Notes: generated by a model not told the origin, from the sequence alone. Numbered from the stretch's first letter, positions 39,253 to 49,163 are shown. The stretch is 64,000 nt of DNA from Chitinophagaceae bacterium (GCA_016721385.1 JADKIE010000001.1:186001-250000); one strand, 5' to 3'. Numbers and translations are program-made.

Positions 39253-41880
39253 ATGAAGATTTTAGAAATTAAAATTTTAAGAGGCCCAAACTATTGGAGT
39301 GTACGTCGTACCAAGCTCATACAAATGAAATTAGATTTGGAGGAGATGGAAGAACGGCCAACCAATCATATTGCAGGGTTTAGAGAGCGGTTAGAAAAAA
39401 TGTTTCCCACCATGATTGAGCACAGGTGCAGCGTTGGCAAGACCGGAGGTTTTTTTCAACGGGTAGATGAAGGCACTTGGATGGGACATGTAATTGAACA
39501 CATAGCTTTAGAAATACAAACGCTTGCAGGCATGGATACAGGCTTTGGCCGTACAAGAGGCGCCAACGAAAAAGAAGGCGTGTATTATGTTTGCTTTACT
39601 TATTTAGAAGAAGATGCAGGTGTTTATGCTGCTAAGGCGGCAGTTAGAATTACCGAAGCCTTAGTTAGCGGTGCAGAATATGATTTGGCAGATGATATTC
39701 AAAAATTGAGAGAAATAAGGGAAGATACCAGACTAGGCCCAAGCACCGGTTGTATTGTAGATGAAGCAGCTAAAAGAAATATTCCCTACATCCGTTTAAA
39801 CAAACAGAGTTTGGTACAGTTAGGCTATGGTGTTCATCAAAAACGAATAAGAGCAACCATAGCTTCTACCACCAGTAATATTGCCGTTGATATTGCCTGC
39901 GATAAAGAAGAAACCAAAATGCTTTTGGAAGCTGCCGAAATTCCGGTGCCACGGGGTACGGTTATACGTACAGAAGAAGGATTAGATGAAGCTATTGCAA
40001 AATATGGCTATCCATTAGTTATTAAACCTATTGATGGTAATCATGGTAAAGGACATACTACCAATATTACCAACAGAGAACAGGCCGTTAAAGCATTAGA
40101 AGCTGGAAAACTGTATGGCCGCAATGTAATAGTTGAACGATTTATTACGGGGTTTGATTTTAGATGTTTAGTAATAAACCATAAATTTATTTGTGCAGCT
40201 TTGCGTACACCTGCTTGTGTAATAGGTGATGGCAAAAACACCATACAGCATTTAATAGATGAAACCAACAAAGATCCCCGTAGAGGTTATGGCCACGAAA
40301 AAGTATTAACACAAATATCTGTAGATGGCAGCACCATGAAAATGCTGGAAGATATTGGCTATAACTTAGATACCATTCCTAAAAAGGGAGAGCAAGTTTT
40401 GTTAAAAACAACAGCTAATTTATCTACCGGAGGTACAAGTACAGATGTTACCGATGAAGTGCATCCTGCCAATGTGTTTATGTGTGAGCGTATCAGTAAA
40501 ATTATTGGTTTAGATATTTGTGGTATAGATATTATGGCTACAGACTTACGTACACCTGTAAGCGAAAATGGAGGTGCTATTTTAGAAGTAAACGCAGCAC
40601 CGGGTTTTAGAATGCACATAGAACCCGCCGAAGGTTTACCACGTAATGTTGCAGAGCCTGTAATTGATATGCTTTTTCCTAAAGGAAGTGAAGGAAGAAT
40701 TCCTATTATAGCTATTACCGGTACAAATGGTAAAACAACCACCACCCGGCTTACAGCCCATATTGCAAAAAATGCAGGGGAAAAAGTTGGTTATACTACC
40801 AGCGATGGTGTGTACATTCAAAACCAATTGATGATGAAGGGAGATTGTACCGGACCGGTATCATCAACCTTTGTATTAAAAGACCCTACGGTAGACTTTG
40901 CCGTTTTGGAGTGTGCCCGTGGCGGAATTTTAAAAAACGGATTAGCTTTTCAAAATTGTGATGTAGCCATTGTAACCAATGTAGCCAGCGATCATATTGG
41001 CCTTGGCGGAATTAATACCGTTGAGCAAATGGCTAAGGTAAAAGCTGTAGTGCCCGAAACGGTTTTCCCTCACGGCTATGCCATTTTAAATGCCGAAGAT
41101 GATTTGGTTTATGGTATGAAGGATAATCTTAAATGCAATGTGGCCCTGTTTAGTATGGACGAAAATAATGCAAGGCTAAAAGCACATTGTGCAAAAGGCG
41201 GATTAGCAACTGTGTTTGAAAATGGTTATGTAACAATTATGAAAGGCAATTGGAAAATAAGAGTAATGCCTGCAAAAGATATTCCATTAACATACGAAGG
41301 AAAAGCTGTACATAATATTGCCAACTGCTTACCTGCTGTATTGGCTACTTATTTGTACAGAGATATTACCATTGAGGATATACGTCAGGGTTTACAAACT
41401 TTTATGCCCGGCGAAAGTTTAACTCCGGGCCGACTTAATTTCTTCCATTTTAAAAACTATAGCTTCCTTGCCGATTTTGCACACAATCCACACGGCTTAA
41501 AATTACTTTGCGATTTTGTAAGCAAATTAGATTATAAAACAAAAATTGGTGTAATAAGCGGTACTGGTGATAGAAGGGATGAGGATATAAGAGAGTTAGG
41601 GGAAATATCTGCCAATTATTTTGATGAAATAATTATTAGATGCGATAAAAATTTACGTGGCCGTACCGCCGATGAAATTATTGGTTTGTTAAAAGAAGGA
41701 ATAGACAAAGTAAACCCCGGTATTCCAACAAAAATAATAGCCAATGAAAATGAGGCATTAGAGCATATTTATGCAAATCCGGTACATGGAGCCTTATATA
41801 CCATTATGTGTGATGTGGTTGCAGGCGCTTTGGATAAAATTAAAGAGTTAAAAGACAGAGAGGCGTCAACGGCATCATAA
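39253..41880 (+). CDS. cphA: cyanophycin synthetase
   Basis: 875 aa, the normal CphA1 length, intact. An N-terminal domain (1-160) leads to an ATP-grasp domain with GNHGKGHT near 260 and EVNAAPGFRMH near 450, which adds aspartate to the backbone; the C-terminal Mur-ligase-like domain has ITGTNGKTTTTRL at about residues 489-500 and ADFAHNPHG near 740, which adds arginine side chains. Together with divergent cphB it gives synthesis and mobilisation of a nitrogen store. In Bacteroidota this is a minority trait. Confidence 0.95.
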   Translation: MKILEIKILRGPNYWSVRRTKLIQMKLDLEEMEERPTNHIAGFRERLEKMFPTMIEHRCSVGKTGGFFQRVDEGTWMGHVIEHIALEIQTLAGMDTGFGRTRGANEKEGVYYVCFTYLEEDAGVYAAKAAVRITEALVSGAEYDLADDIQKLREIREDTRLGPSTGCIVDEAAKRNIPYIRLNKQSLVQLGYGVHQKRIRATIASTTSNIAVDIACDKEETKMLLEAAEIPVPRGTVIRTEEGLDEAIAKYGYPLVIKPIDGNHGKGHTTNITNREQAVKALEAGKLYGRNVIVERFITGFDFRCLVINHKFICAALRTPACVIGDGKNTIQHLIDETNKDPRRGYGHEKVLTQISVDGSTMKMLEDIGYNLDTIPKKGEQVLLKTTANLSTGGTSTDVTDEVHPANVFMCERISKIIGLDICGIDIMATDLRTPVSENGGAILEVNAAPGFRMHIEPAEGLPRNVAEPVIDMLFPKGSEGRIPIIAITGTNGKTTTTRLTAHIAKNAGEKVGYTTSDGVYIQNQLMMKGDCTGPVSSTFVLKDPTVDFAVLECARGGILKNGLAFQNCDVAIVTNVASDHIGLGGINTVEQMAKVKAVVPETVFPHGYAILNAEDDLVYGMKDNLKCNVALFSMDENNARLKAHCAKGGLATVFENGYVTIMKGNWKIRVMPAKDIPLTYEGKAVHNIANCLPAVLATYLYRDITIEDIRQGLQTFMPGESLTPGRLNFFHFKNYSFLADFAHNPHGLKLLCDFVSKLDYKTKIGVISGTGDRRDEDIRELGEISANYFDEIIIRCDKNLRGRTADEIIGLLKEGIDKVNPGIPTKIIANENEALEHIYANPVHGALYTIMCDVVAGALDKIKELKDREASTAS

Positions 41881-41910
41881 ATAATAAAATATCAAAATAT
41901 AAAAAACCTT

Positions 41911-41941
41911 TTGGGAGAAAAGCCGATATCCCTTATTTTTG
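41911..41941 (+). promoter_or_regulatory. promoter of tRNA-Gln
   Basis: TTG (41911-41913), 20 bp, then TATTTTTG (41934-41941), an exact Bacteroidota promoter, followed by CACTCCCAAA. It ends about 33 bp before the tRNA. Confidence 0.85.
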
Positions 41942-41974
41942 CACTCCCAAATTTTAGTACACTAAAATTTTGAT

Positions 41975-42045
41975 TGGGTTATAGTGTAATGGTAGCACAC
42001 CAGATTTTGATTCTGTTCGTCTAGGTTCGAATCCTAGTAACCCAA
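41975..42045 (+). tRNA. tRNA-Gln (anticodon TTG)
   Basis: Acceptor TGGGTTA/TAACCCA with discriminator A, anticodon stem CAGA/TCTG around TTTTGAT, T-arm CTAGG-TTCGAAT-CCTAG. It is 94 bp downstream of cphA but has its own promoter and terminator. Confidence 0.94.
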
Positions 42046-42046
42046 C

Positions 42047-42074
42047 AAAAAAGCCACTTTAAAGTGGCTTTTTT
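42047..42074 (+). terminator. terminator of tRNA-Gln
   Basis: Palindrome AAAAAAGCCACTTT / AAAGTGGCTTTTTT. A 31-nt stretch from AAC through the T run is identical at 55426-55456. Confidence 0.9.
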
Positions 42075-42346
42075 AGTTTGGCATGGTATGCTTAAATTCC
42101 CACATTTGCTACCAGCCTCAATAACATATGTTTAATAATTAAGTTTTCCTAATGTATCTATAAGCTTATAGCAAACATTAAGTTGTTTGTGAATATTATT
42201 ACCTTTTAACTAACTAATTTTAGGTCATTTAATTTTATACACTTCTTTGCTCCCCTTTATTACTGTTTCAATATTTTTTCGTTGCACTAAGAAATGTCAT
42301 CAAAAATTTCTATACTGCATTTCAATAAAATAAATTATTGAAAAAC
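42075..42346. other. intergenic region after tRNA-Gln
   Basis: About 270 bp, AT-rich, with no ORF or RNA gene that I can support. Confidence 0.4.
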
Positions 42347-42379
42347 AAAAAAGCGGACATGAGATATATCCGCTTTTTT
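42347..42379 (-). terminator. terminator of the coiled-coil lipoprotein gene
   Basis: AAAAAAGCGGA / TCCGCTTTTTT stem with an 11-nt loop, 17 bp past the stop. Confidence 0.82.
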
Positions 42380-42395
42380 AAACCAAACTTCCAAT

Positions 42396-42860
42396 TTACT
42401 TTTTATTGTTAACTGTAAACTCTTTTAACGCATTGCTAAGCCCATCCATATCATGCGTAAATTCTGCTTTAAAAGACTCCCAATCTGTTTTACCGGTTTC
42501 GTAATTATACATTCTCGTTTTAAGACCTGCGTTTCTTTGCTGAAGCGAATCTATTTTTTTTGCAAAAAAATCGCTTGTCACTTTATCAGTTGTTTTCATT
42601 TTAATTTTTAATTCATCAATCCTTATTTTATTGTTATCAATTTTTAATTCCGATTGCGCCTTAAATGTTTTCCATTCCTCGGCATTAACCATTTTTACTA
42701 AAGCTGCAAGAGAATCATTTTTTGCAGTGTTTAACTTTTCTTTAGCGTCAACAATTTTTTCTTTGGCATCTTCCAGTTTTTGACTTGGTGTTTGACAACT
42801 TATTACTATAAAACCAGCAACAAATAGCAGTACACCAACTGATAATAATCTTTTTTTCAT
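42396..42860 (-). CDS. coiled-coil lipoprotein
   Basis: 154 aa. The signal peptide ends in a lipobox (FIVISC, Cys22), followed by QTPSQKLEDAKEKIVDAKEKLNTAKND, a charged heptad helix, and more helix to residue 130. The protein should be attached to a membrane facing the periplasm or surface. No catalytic motif is visible and its role is unknown. It lies at the edge of the stress-type region, between two terminators, with CsbD upstream on the same strand. I find no AraC-type operator in front of it. Confidence 0.65.
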   Translation of the reverse strand: MKKRLLSVGVLLFVAGFIVISCQTPSQKLEDAKEKIVDAKEKLNTAKNDSLAALVKMVNAEEWKTFKAQSELKIDNNKIRIDELKIKMKTTDKVTSDFFAKKIDSLQQRNAGLKTRMYNYETGKTDWESFKAEFTHDMDGLSNALKEFTVNNKK

Positions 42861-42885
42861 TTTTGTTTTTTTTATCTTATAAATA

Positions 42886-42925
42886 AAAGCGCCGCCTACC
42901 TCACAAAAGCTAAGCGGCGGCTTTT
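42886..42925 (-). terminator. terminator of the csbD-like gene
   Basis: GC-rich inverted repeat (AAAAGCGCCGCC.. ..AGCGGCGGCTTTT), 15 bp past the csbD-like stop. The stem is imperfect. Confidence 0.7.
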
Positions 42926-42939
42926 CAAATTAGTTATCC

Positions 42940-43125
42940 TTAAAGTGATGCAATTAATTTATGCAACTCCTCTTTTGTTTTACCTAACTTAATTTGAAGT
43001 CGTCCAAGCATTTCATCTTTCTTACCTTCGACAAAGATTAAATCATTATCGGTTAATTGAGCAAAGCGCTGTTTAAGTTTCCCCTTCTGCTCGTTCCATG
43101 TCCCTTTTAATTCAGTTGTATTCAT
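42940..43125 (-). CDS. CsbD-family stress protein
   Basis: 61 aa with the family pattern LKGTWNEQKGKLKQRFAQLTDNDLIFVEGKKDEMLGRLQIKLGKT. CsbD proteins are small, often abundant general-stress proteins of unknown biochemical role. Its upstream region has operator a (43189-43220) and a CACCTTTG box, making it a likely target of the local AraC-type regulator. Confidence 0.85.
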   Translation of the reverse strand: MNTTELKGTWNEQKGKLKQRFAQLTDNDLIFVEGKKDEMLGRLQIKLGKTKEELHKLIASL

Positions 43126-43160
43126 TTCATAAATTTTAATGTAAAATAATTTTCACTATA

Positions 43161-43220
43161 CAAAGGTGGTTAGCATTTACATCAAAGTGTTATACAATTG
43201 TATAAAAGAGTTACATGATT
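43161..43220 (-). promoter_or_regulatory. AraC-type operator a + -7 box, upstream of csbD
   Basis: Half-sites GTTATACAATT (43189-43199) and GTTACATGATT (43210-43220), starts 21 bp apart, read on the plus strand. A 20-bp gap separates the near half-site from CACCTTTG (43161-43168, minus strand). Almost the same 32-bp block recurs before the AraC gene. Confidence 0.7.
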
Positions 43221-43268
43221 ACTATTCACCTTTATTAAAAATATGAATTGCACTTTAATAACTTAAAG

Positions 43269-43852
43269 CTACTTATCGCCTGTAGTTGTTTCCAGTTCCA
43301 TTGTTAAGTCCTTTTTGCCAGAATTAATTAATTCTATTTCGCAAGCTATATTTATTTCGTCGCCAACCATTATGCCTCCAGCTTCCATTGTAGCATTCCA
43401 TGTAAGTTCCCAATCACTTCTGCTAATTTTTCCAGTAACGGTAAATCCGGCCTTTTCATTTCCCCACGGTCTTTTACAATTCCGCCAAATTCTACATTCA
43501 ATTTTACGTTTTTTGTAATCCCCGCCATAGTTAACTCTCCCCACAATTCATGATTTCCATTAGCCTCTGCTTTTTCAATAGTGCTTGATGTAAAAGTTAT
43601 TTGTTTATATTTTTGCACATCCAAAAAATCTGCATTTTTCAAATGTTCGTCCCGCTTTTCATCGCCGGTTGTAATGGAGGCTGCATCTATCCACAAATCA
43701 ATTTGAGCAGTGGTAAAATCTTTTTCGGTAGTGTAAATATTTGCATCAAATATTTTAAAAAATCCTTTTACATGAGCAATCATTAAATGCCTTATTTTAA
43801 AAGCAATTTCGCTATGCTGCAAATCTATTACCCATTTAGTTTCTTCTTTCAT
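43269..43852 (-). CDS. YceI-family protein (one frameshift)
   Basis: About 194 aa. The first frame opens ETKWVIDLQHSEIAFKIRHLMIAHVKGFFKIFDA, typical of YceI, then loses one C near 43468; restored it reads VKDPWGNEKAGFTVTGKISRSDWELTWN and the second frame carries on to TTGDK. YceI proteins form lipocalin-like barrels that bind polyisoprenoids; this one has no obvious signal peptide, so could be cytoplasmic. Part of the stress-type region; no AraC-type operator seen upstream. Confidence 0.85.
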
Positions 43853-44059
43853 TGTTGTTTATTTTACTGATTAATTATTTAATTTATTTTCTATAATTGA
43901 GTATGTCCTATCCTTTATTTATAATATTAATTTTGAAGCTATTCAATATAGATCTATATCAGGGTGAATATAAACACTTGAAATTTGTTGCAAATTTGTA
44001 TATGTTCATCATTTTACATTTTGTTATTAATACCACCTGGTCCTTTTATTTTTTGATGA

Positions 44060-44287
44060 TTAAAAATTTCTCTTTGCTTCTTCTTGATGCACTTTGGCAT
44101 ATTTTTTAACCAGTACATTTAACGATTCATTGTAATCGCTTAATGCTTTTACATTTATTTCCGGATTACTACTATTGGGGATTGTAACAGGCATTTCGCC
44201 AATAAACTTCGCTAACTCAGGATAATTATCATTTATCATCAATGTAGTTTTTAAAATTGCACTATTGAGCACTTGTTCATTTCCCAT
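44060..44287 (-). CDS. small conserved-looking protein of unknown function
   Basis: 75 aa, intact: MGNEQVLNSAILKTTLMINDNYPELAKFIGEMPVTIPN and a helical C-terminus ending HQEEAKRNF. No signal peptide or known domain. It follows operator b, which supports real expression in the AraC-type regulon. Probably soluble. I cannot assign a function. Confidence 0.6.
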   Translation of the reverse strand: MGNEQVLNSAILKTTLMINDNYPELAKFIGEMPVTIPNSSNPEINVKALSDYNESLNVLVKKYAKVHQEEAKRNF

Positions 44288-44306
44288 TTTTAGAGGATTT
44301 GCTTTA

Positions 44307-44366
44307 TAAAGATGATCTATTAAATTTTATAACTATTACACAATTACAAAAACAAATTGTATAATG
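44307..44366 (-). promoter_or_regulatory. AraC-type operator b + -7 box, upstream of the 75-aa gene
   Basis: ATTACACAATT (44335-44345) and ATTGTATAATG (44356-44366), starts 21 bp apart; then exactly 20 bp to CATCTTTA (44307-44314, minus strand). Confidence 0.6.
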
Positions 44367-44413
44367 CACGTCTTTAAGAAGTCAATGAGAGAGAGCAAGT
44401 TATTTCAACACTC

Positions 44414-44800
44414 TTATATTTGCTCAGGTTTTTCCTGCTCAACCAATACAGTGTATTCTTTTGAAAGTTCTGTTATTTCCAATTCTGTTTTTTTCTCCGC
44501 ATCAATTACTGCATTACTTGCTGGCTCATGCGATGCCACCAGTTCATTTACTTTTAAATGAAGAGAGCCGGAAAATCTGTTGAATGATTTTTGAATAATA
44601 AATAAACTTAAAAAAGTAACTCCAAGTATTACGTCTCCAATGCTGTGATGAATATCCTGTTCATAAAATTCTTTATTACTCAGCCAAAAAATTACAGTAC
44701 CTAACGCCAAAATAAAAGTAATTGAATTCCCAAGAATTGCTGTTGCTACTGAGGTTAATTTTTCGAACTTAACTTCAATATGTTTATATATTTTTGACAT
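44414..44800 (-). CDS. low-affinity iron permease family protein
   Basis: 128 aa with two membrane helices (about 23-42 and 53-75): ILGNSITFILALGTVIFWL and IGDVILGVTFLSLFIIQKS. The ALGTVIFWL and LFIIQKSFNR patterns match the family named after yeast Fet4, although bacterial members of this short form have no proven iron transport. The C-terminal half is a charged helix in the cytoplasm. It is 42 bp downstream of response regulator 1 and could share its transcript. Confidence 0.75.
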   Translation of the reverse strand: MSKIYKHIEVKFEKLTSVATAILGNSITFILALGTVIFWLSNKEFYEQDIHHSIGDVILGVTFLSLFIIQKSFNRFSGSLHLKVNELVASHEPASNAVIDAEKKTELEITELSKEYTVLVEQEKPEQI

Positions 44801-44842
44801 GCTTTAAATTAAAAAAGTACTAAAAAGATGCTTTTAGGGTTT

Positions 44843-45238
44843 TTACCCAGGTATACGTCTTTTGCTACCCTCTTTAAGCCATAGGTTAACCATGGTTAGC
44901 AAAGAACCCAATCCATAGGGTTTCACAATATAATCTTCCACTCCAAGTTTTAAGGTTTCTGCCCGGTCCATTTTTTCGGATAAAGATGTACTAAAAATAA
45001 AAGGGATTGCAAAAGTTATTGGGGAATTGGAAATTACTTGAAAAACTTCATGTCCGTTCATCCCATACATTAACACATCGCAAATAATTAAATCTGGAAT
45101 AAATTTTTTGGCAAGCTCCACACCATCTTTTCCATTATTAGCTGCTAAAACATTGAACCCTTCCAATTGCAGAAATTCGGTTAAGTTTTCAAGAATATTG
45201 CCATTATCTTCAATTAACAAAATTGTTTGCATTATCAA
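44843..45238 (-). CDS. single-domain response regulator 1
   Basis: 131 aa receiver domain with no output domain. Acidic pair in LLIEDN, phospho-Asp in LIICDVLM (about residue 53), Thr/Ser in FIFSTSL and Lys in YIVKPYG. CheY-like regulators of this size work through protein contact. Operator c lies upstream. A second receiver and a hybrid kinase are just upstream on the same strand. Confidence 0.9.
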   Translation of the reverse strand: MIMQTILLIEDNGNILENLTEFLQLEGFNVLAANNGKDGVELAKKFIPDLIICDVLMYGMNGHEVFQVISNSPITFAIPFIFSTSLSEKMDRAETLKLGVEDYIVKPYGLGSLLTMVNLWLKEGSKRRIPG

Positions 45239-45278
45239 TTATTAAAAGTATGTTCACTTAAGTTTCACTCAAATAAAT

Positions 45279-45338
45279 CAAAGATAATTGCCTGCAGAAA
45301 TTTAATGTTATACAATTTAAATTTATAATTGTAATATT
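45279..45338 (-). promoter_or_regulatory. AraC-type operator c + -7 box, upstream of response regulator 1
   Basis: GTTATACAATT (45307-45317) and ATTGTAATATT (45328-45338), starts 21 bp apart; 20 bp to TATCTTTG (45279-45286, minus strand), a consensus -7 box. Confidence 0.65.
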
Positions 45339-45353
45339 CTTTTTTAAAACTTA

Positions 45354-45785
45354 TTACATCCGATCCATATACCAGTTTAACTCCTTTTCCATTTTTTTAT
45401 ACTTAAAAATAGTAGTAATAATTTTTTGCAACCGCATAAATGCTGTTTCACTTTTTACCACATAATCAAAAGCACGATGGTGCATGCAATTTATCGCCAC
45501 ATCTATTTTATCTTGGCTAGATAGCATGATTACAGGAATATCCGGATTAATGGATTTTATTTTATCTAATGTTTCGAGGCCATTTATTGCTGTGCTATCG
45601 ATGCCATCCAACTGATAATCTAAAATTATTACATCGGGAGAATGCATTAAATTTTTTATACAAAGTTCGCCTGTTGCATATGTTTCAATAGCAAAGTCGG
45701 CATGTTGCAAAAAATCAATTTCCAGCGATTTTAAAAACATGGCATCATCATCTACTAAAAAAAGTTTTATCTTTTCACTTTTCAT
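45354..45785 (-). CDS. single-domain response regulator 2
   Basis: 143 aa. Receiver motifs LFLVDDDAMF, phospho-Asp in VIILDYQLDG (about residue 56), MLSSQDK and DYVVKSE. It overlaps the start of the hybrid kinase by 4 bp, indicating translational coupling, so it is the likely partner of that kinase. Confidence 0.9.
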   Translation of the reverse strand: MKSEKIKLFLVDDDAMFLKSLEIDFLQHADFAIETYATGELCIKNLMHSPDVIILDYQLDGIDSTAINGLETLDKIKSINPDIPVIMLSSQDKIDVAINCMHHRAFDYVVKSETAFMRLQKIITTIFKYKKMEKELNWYMDRM

Positions 45786-48516
45786 ATTCCTGTGCTTTTA
45801 ATTATATCCAATTCAATTTTTAATTCGATACAGGCTTGTGTACAAATTTCCTCTAGTTGAAAAACCAACTGAGGTATTATTTCTATTTGTAGTTGTGAAC
45901 TGGCATATTCCTGAATTTTTTTTGCCATGTTTTCAAAATCAGTGTTGATACCCATTATAGAAAAAGAAGGAATCATTTTATGCACAGCAGCATGTAATAA
46001 TTTCCAATCTTTATCCAGCAAACTTTTTTTCATAGCTATAAGCAGTAGCGGCGTTTGTTCTAAATAAAGCGAAATCATTTCCATCATTAATACCGGATCC
46101 GATTTGGTGCGATGCAATAAATAATCCAGGTTGATACATTTTATTTTTTGTATAACATCAATTTGCGGCAGTATTGATGTGCTAATTAATGCAGCAGGTT
46201 CTTTCTTTACCAGACTAATAATTTTATTATATAGCAATCGTTCATCCACAGGTTTTGCAATATAATCGTTCATGCCTACGGCTTTGCATTTTGCTAAATC
46301 TACTGTAGTAACATCGGCTGTTAAAGCTATGATAGGAATTTTTGAATGCATTTTGTTACGAATATATTCTGTAGCTTCAAACCCATTCATTTCGGGCATT
46401 TGCAAATCCATTAAAATAACATCATACGATTTTGCTTGTAATTTTTCGATCGCAATTTTTCCATTGCCTGCAATATCACGGTCAAATCCAAAATCATCCA
46501 GCAATGTTTTCATTAAAAGTTGATTAAGAGCGATATCTTCTACCACCAGTACTTTTATGTTTTTTCTTTCGGTATCTAACTCTATTATTTCTGTATCTGC
46601 AATTACTTCTTCGGCAGTTTTTTTAAAACTTAATGTAAAGCTAAAAGTAGAGCCTATACCAATTGTACTTTTAACGGCAATTGTGCCGCCTTGTGGCTCT
46701 ACTAACTTTTTTACAATAGAAAGCCCTAAGCCTGTACCACCATATAACCTTGATGTGCCGCTTGAGGCTTGCTGAAAATTTTCAAAAATTTTCGAAATTT
46801 TATTTTCGGCAATACCTATACCGGTATCTGTAATATTGAATTCTATTGTAACTTTTTCAACATCTTGACTTAGCATCTTTACGTTAACCGTAATTTTTCC
46901 GTTAGCAGTAAATTTTACTGCATTGCTTAATATGTTTATAATAATTTGATGCAACCTTACCGGGTCTCCCAATAGTACAGTTGGAATACTGGAATCATAT
47001 TCTTTTATCAGCTCAATATTTTTTTCTTCAATTTTAGGTTCAAACAAATGCAACATAGCTAACAATGATTGCTCTATCTTAAAAGGTATTTGCTCAAAAC
47101 CATTTTACCTGCATCTACTTTTGCTAAATCTAAAATATCATTTATTAAAACAATTAATGCATCGCCACTCATTTTTATAGCCACTAAATATTCTCTTTGC
47201 TTTGGAGACAAATCTGTTTTCATCAACACTTTTGTAAACCCAATAATGGCATTCATGGGTGTCCGAATTTCGTGACTCATGTTGCTCAAAAATTGTTGTT
47301 TTGCTTTTACTGCATCCTCGGCAATATGAGTAGCAGCCTCGGCTTTGTTCTTTGCTTCTTCTGCTATTACTGTTGCTAATTCTGCAAAAACTTTTGCCTC
47401 CAAAAATTCTTTTTCAACTCTTTTTTGTTCGGTAATATCCCTTGCTACAACCACAGCGCCAACTATATTTCCATTATCATCTTTATACACCGAGCCATTA
47501 AATAACACGTCGGTTAGTTTACCATCCATTATAGTTAGCGGATAATCGGCGACAAAACCATTAGCAAACACTCGTTGATAGCCTTCCTTTGCTTTGCTGG
47601 GTTCGGTGAAATAATTATAAAAATCGGTGCCTATTAATTGCTCCCTTGAAAAACCGGTTACAATTACAGAAGCCTCATTTAAATCGGTAATTTTTCCTTG
47701 GGGGCTAATGGTAAATAAAGGATCGTGGCTGGCCTCAATTAAGCTACGTGAATACTGCGAAGCCAATTTTAAAGAATAACTGTATGCCTCAAGCTCAGTA
47801 TTTTCAATTTTGCGTTTTTCCTTTTCTTCCGTTTCAAATAAAAGTTCGGCATTAGCAATAACTAATGCAGCAGCTTTTTTTTCTTTTACCTTACTTTGCA
47901 ACAGAAGTTCTTTATTTGCAATGATTAACTCTGCAGCACGCTTTTCTTTTTCGTTATTTTGAAAAGCCAGTTCTCTGTTGGCTATAACTAATTCGGCAGC
48001 ACGGTTTTGTTTTTCTTCACCTTGATACGCTAGTTCTACATTGGCAATCCCTAATTCGGCTGCACGGTTTTTTTTCTCTTTCTTTTGAAAAGATAATTCG
48101 ACATTGGCTTTTATAAGTTCTGTTTCAATTCTTTTTCTATCGGAAATATTTATAAAGGAAGTAAGGGTGCATTTTTTGTTTTCAACAGTTATCAGTTGTA
48201 TGCTGGCAAGAAAGCAAATAGACTCTCCCCTTTTATTTTTTAGCACTACATCCACATTTTTTAGAACATTTTTAATTTTTAATTGAGCTAAAATATTTTC
48301 TCTAAATTCGGGAGTTACAATTTTTATTTCGGCCGATGTTTTACCAATAATTTCATTTTTTGTATACCCAAATTCCTTTAAAAAAATTTTATTTACATAT
48401 ATAAATTTAGATGTAGCTATTTCAAGTAATATCATTCCAATAGAGCTGTTTTCTATTACTTCAAAAAACAACTCATTTGATTTAGTTATTTCAATATTTT
48501 TTTTTGTTGTTGCCAT
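45782..48516 (-). CDS. hybrid histidine kinase PAS-PAS-HK-REC-Hpt (one frameshift)
   Basis: About 911 aa. PAS 1 (15-125), a coiled linker of four exact 21-residue repeats (145-228), PAS 2 (about 255-370), dimerisation domain with phospho-His415 in FLSNMSHEIRTP, ATPase domain (ILSNAVKFTANG, DTGIGI, YGGTGLGLSI), receiver (ILMDLQMPEMNG) and an Hpt-like end (LLHAAVHKMIPSFSIMG). One T is lost near 47098 (KMVFEQIPFKIEQS rejoined). No membrane segments, so it senses a cytoplasmic signal. It is followed by response regulator 2 with a 4-bp overlap. Confidence 0.92.
47833..48084 (-). repeat. four in-frame 63-bp repeats in the hybrid kinase
   Basis: Encodes residues 145-228 as four 21-aa units of the form xxEKxxRAAELxIANxELxxQ, with partial copies on each side. 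Each unit is exactly three heptads. Confidence 0.9.
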
Positions 48517-48569
48517 TTTATTTTTACGTAACTATCTTTTTTCAAGAAGTACCCTCGTTAAACATAATT

Positions 48570-49136
48570 TTAATTTCCAATATCTTCAATAGGGCTGCGC
48601 CTTTTGTCTTTTAATAATTTAAAATGTGATGGCGATAAGCCAGTCATTTTTTTAAATTGATTAGACAAATGTGCCACGCTGCTATAATTCATGTCATAAG
48701 CAATTTCTGTGATATTCATCTCGCCATAAGTTATTAATTCTTTTATGCGTTCAATTTTATGTGCAATAGTAAATTGTTCAATGGTTGTACCCTGTACTTC
48801 GGAAAACAAATTGGCGAGATAAGTGTAATTATGTTCTAATTTTTTACTTAAATAATCAGAAAAATTAGTTTTAATTAAATCATCTGAATGATGAATCATT
48901 TCTATAATTGTTATTTTAATCCTTTCTATTAAAATGGCTCTTTTATCATCCATTAATTCTAACCCGGTAATTTTTAAAGCTTCTTTTAACTCCTGTCGTT
49001 GATCGGTTGAGATGGTTTCCATTATCTCAACTTCGCCTAAATCTACCAGAATAAAATGCAGGTCAAGCTTTTTAAGTTCTTCTTTAACCACCATTTTACA
49101 GCGGTTGCTTACCTTGTATTTAATAAATAGTTTCAA
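48570..49136 (-). CDS. AraC-family transcriptional regulator
   Basis: 188 aa. The C-terminal AraC/XylS DNA-binding domain is clear: two helix-turn-helix units with MNITEIAYDMNYSSVAHLSNQFKKMTGLSPSHFKLL (about 137-172). The N-terminal part (KYKVSNRCKMVVKEELKKLDLHFILVDLGEVEI) has no cupin pattern and may be a small sensing domain. It is upstream in the same direction as the hybrid kinase gene, 53 bp away. Operator d lies 55-87 bp in front of it, so autoregulation is likely; it is the best candidate to bind all seven operators in this region. Confidence 0.9.
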   Translation of the reverse strand: MKLFIKYKVSNRCKMVVKEELKKLDLHFILVDLGEVEIMETISTDQRQELKEALKITGLELMDDKRAILIERIKITIIEMIHHSDDLIKTNFSDYLSKKLEHNYTYLANLFSEVQGTTIEQFTIAHKIERIKELITYGEMNITEIAYDMNYSSVAHLSNQFKKMTGLSPSHFKLLKDKRRSPIEDIGN

Positions 49137-49163
49137 TATTTTTATTTAGTAAAAGGGCGTAAG

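Noticed and set aside
43897..44109. 70-aa plus-strand hydrophobic ORF
   Set aside because: AT-rich random ORF overlapping the end of the 75-aa gene; no promoter or start context.
47833..48084. CRISPR or satellite array
   Set aside because: The 63-bp repeats are in frame in a kinase coiled coil, have no unique spacers and no cas genes are near.
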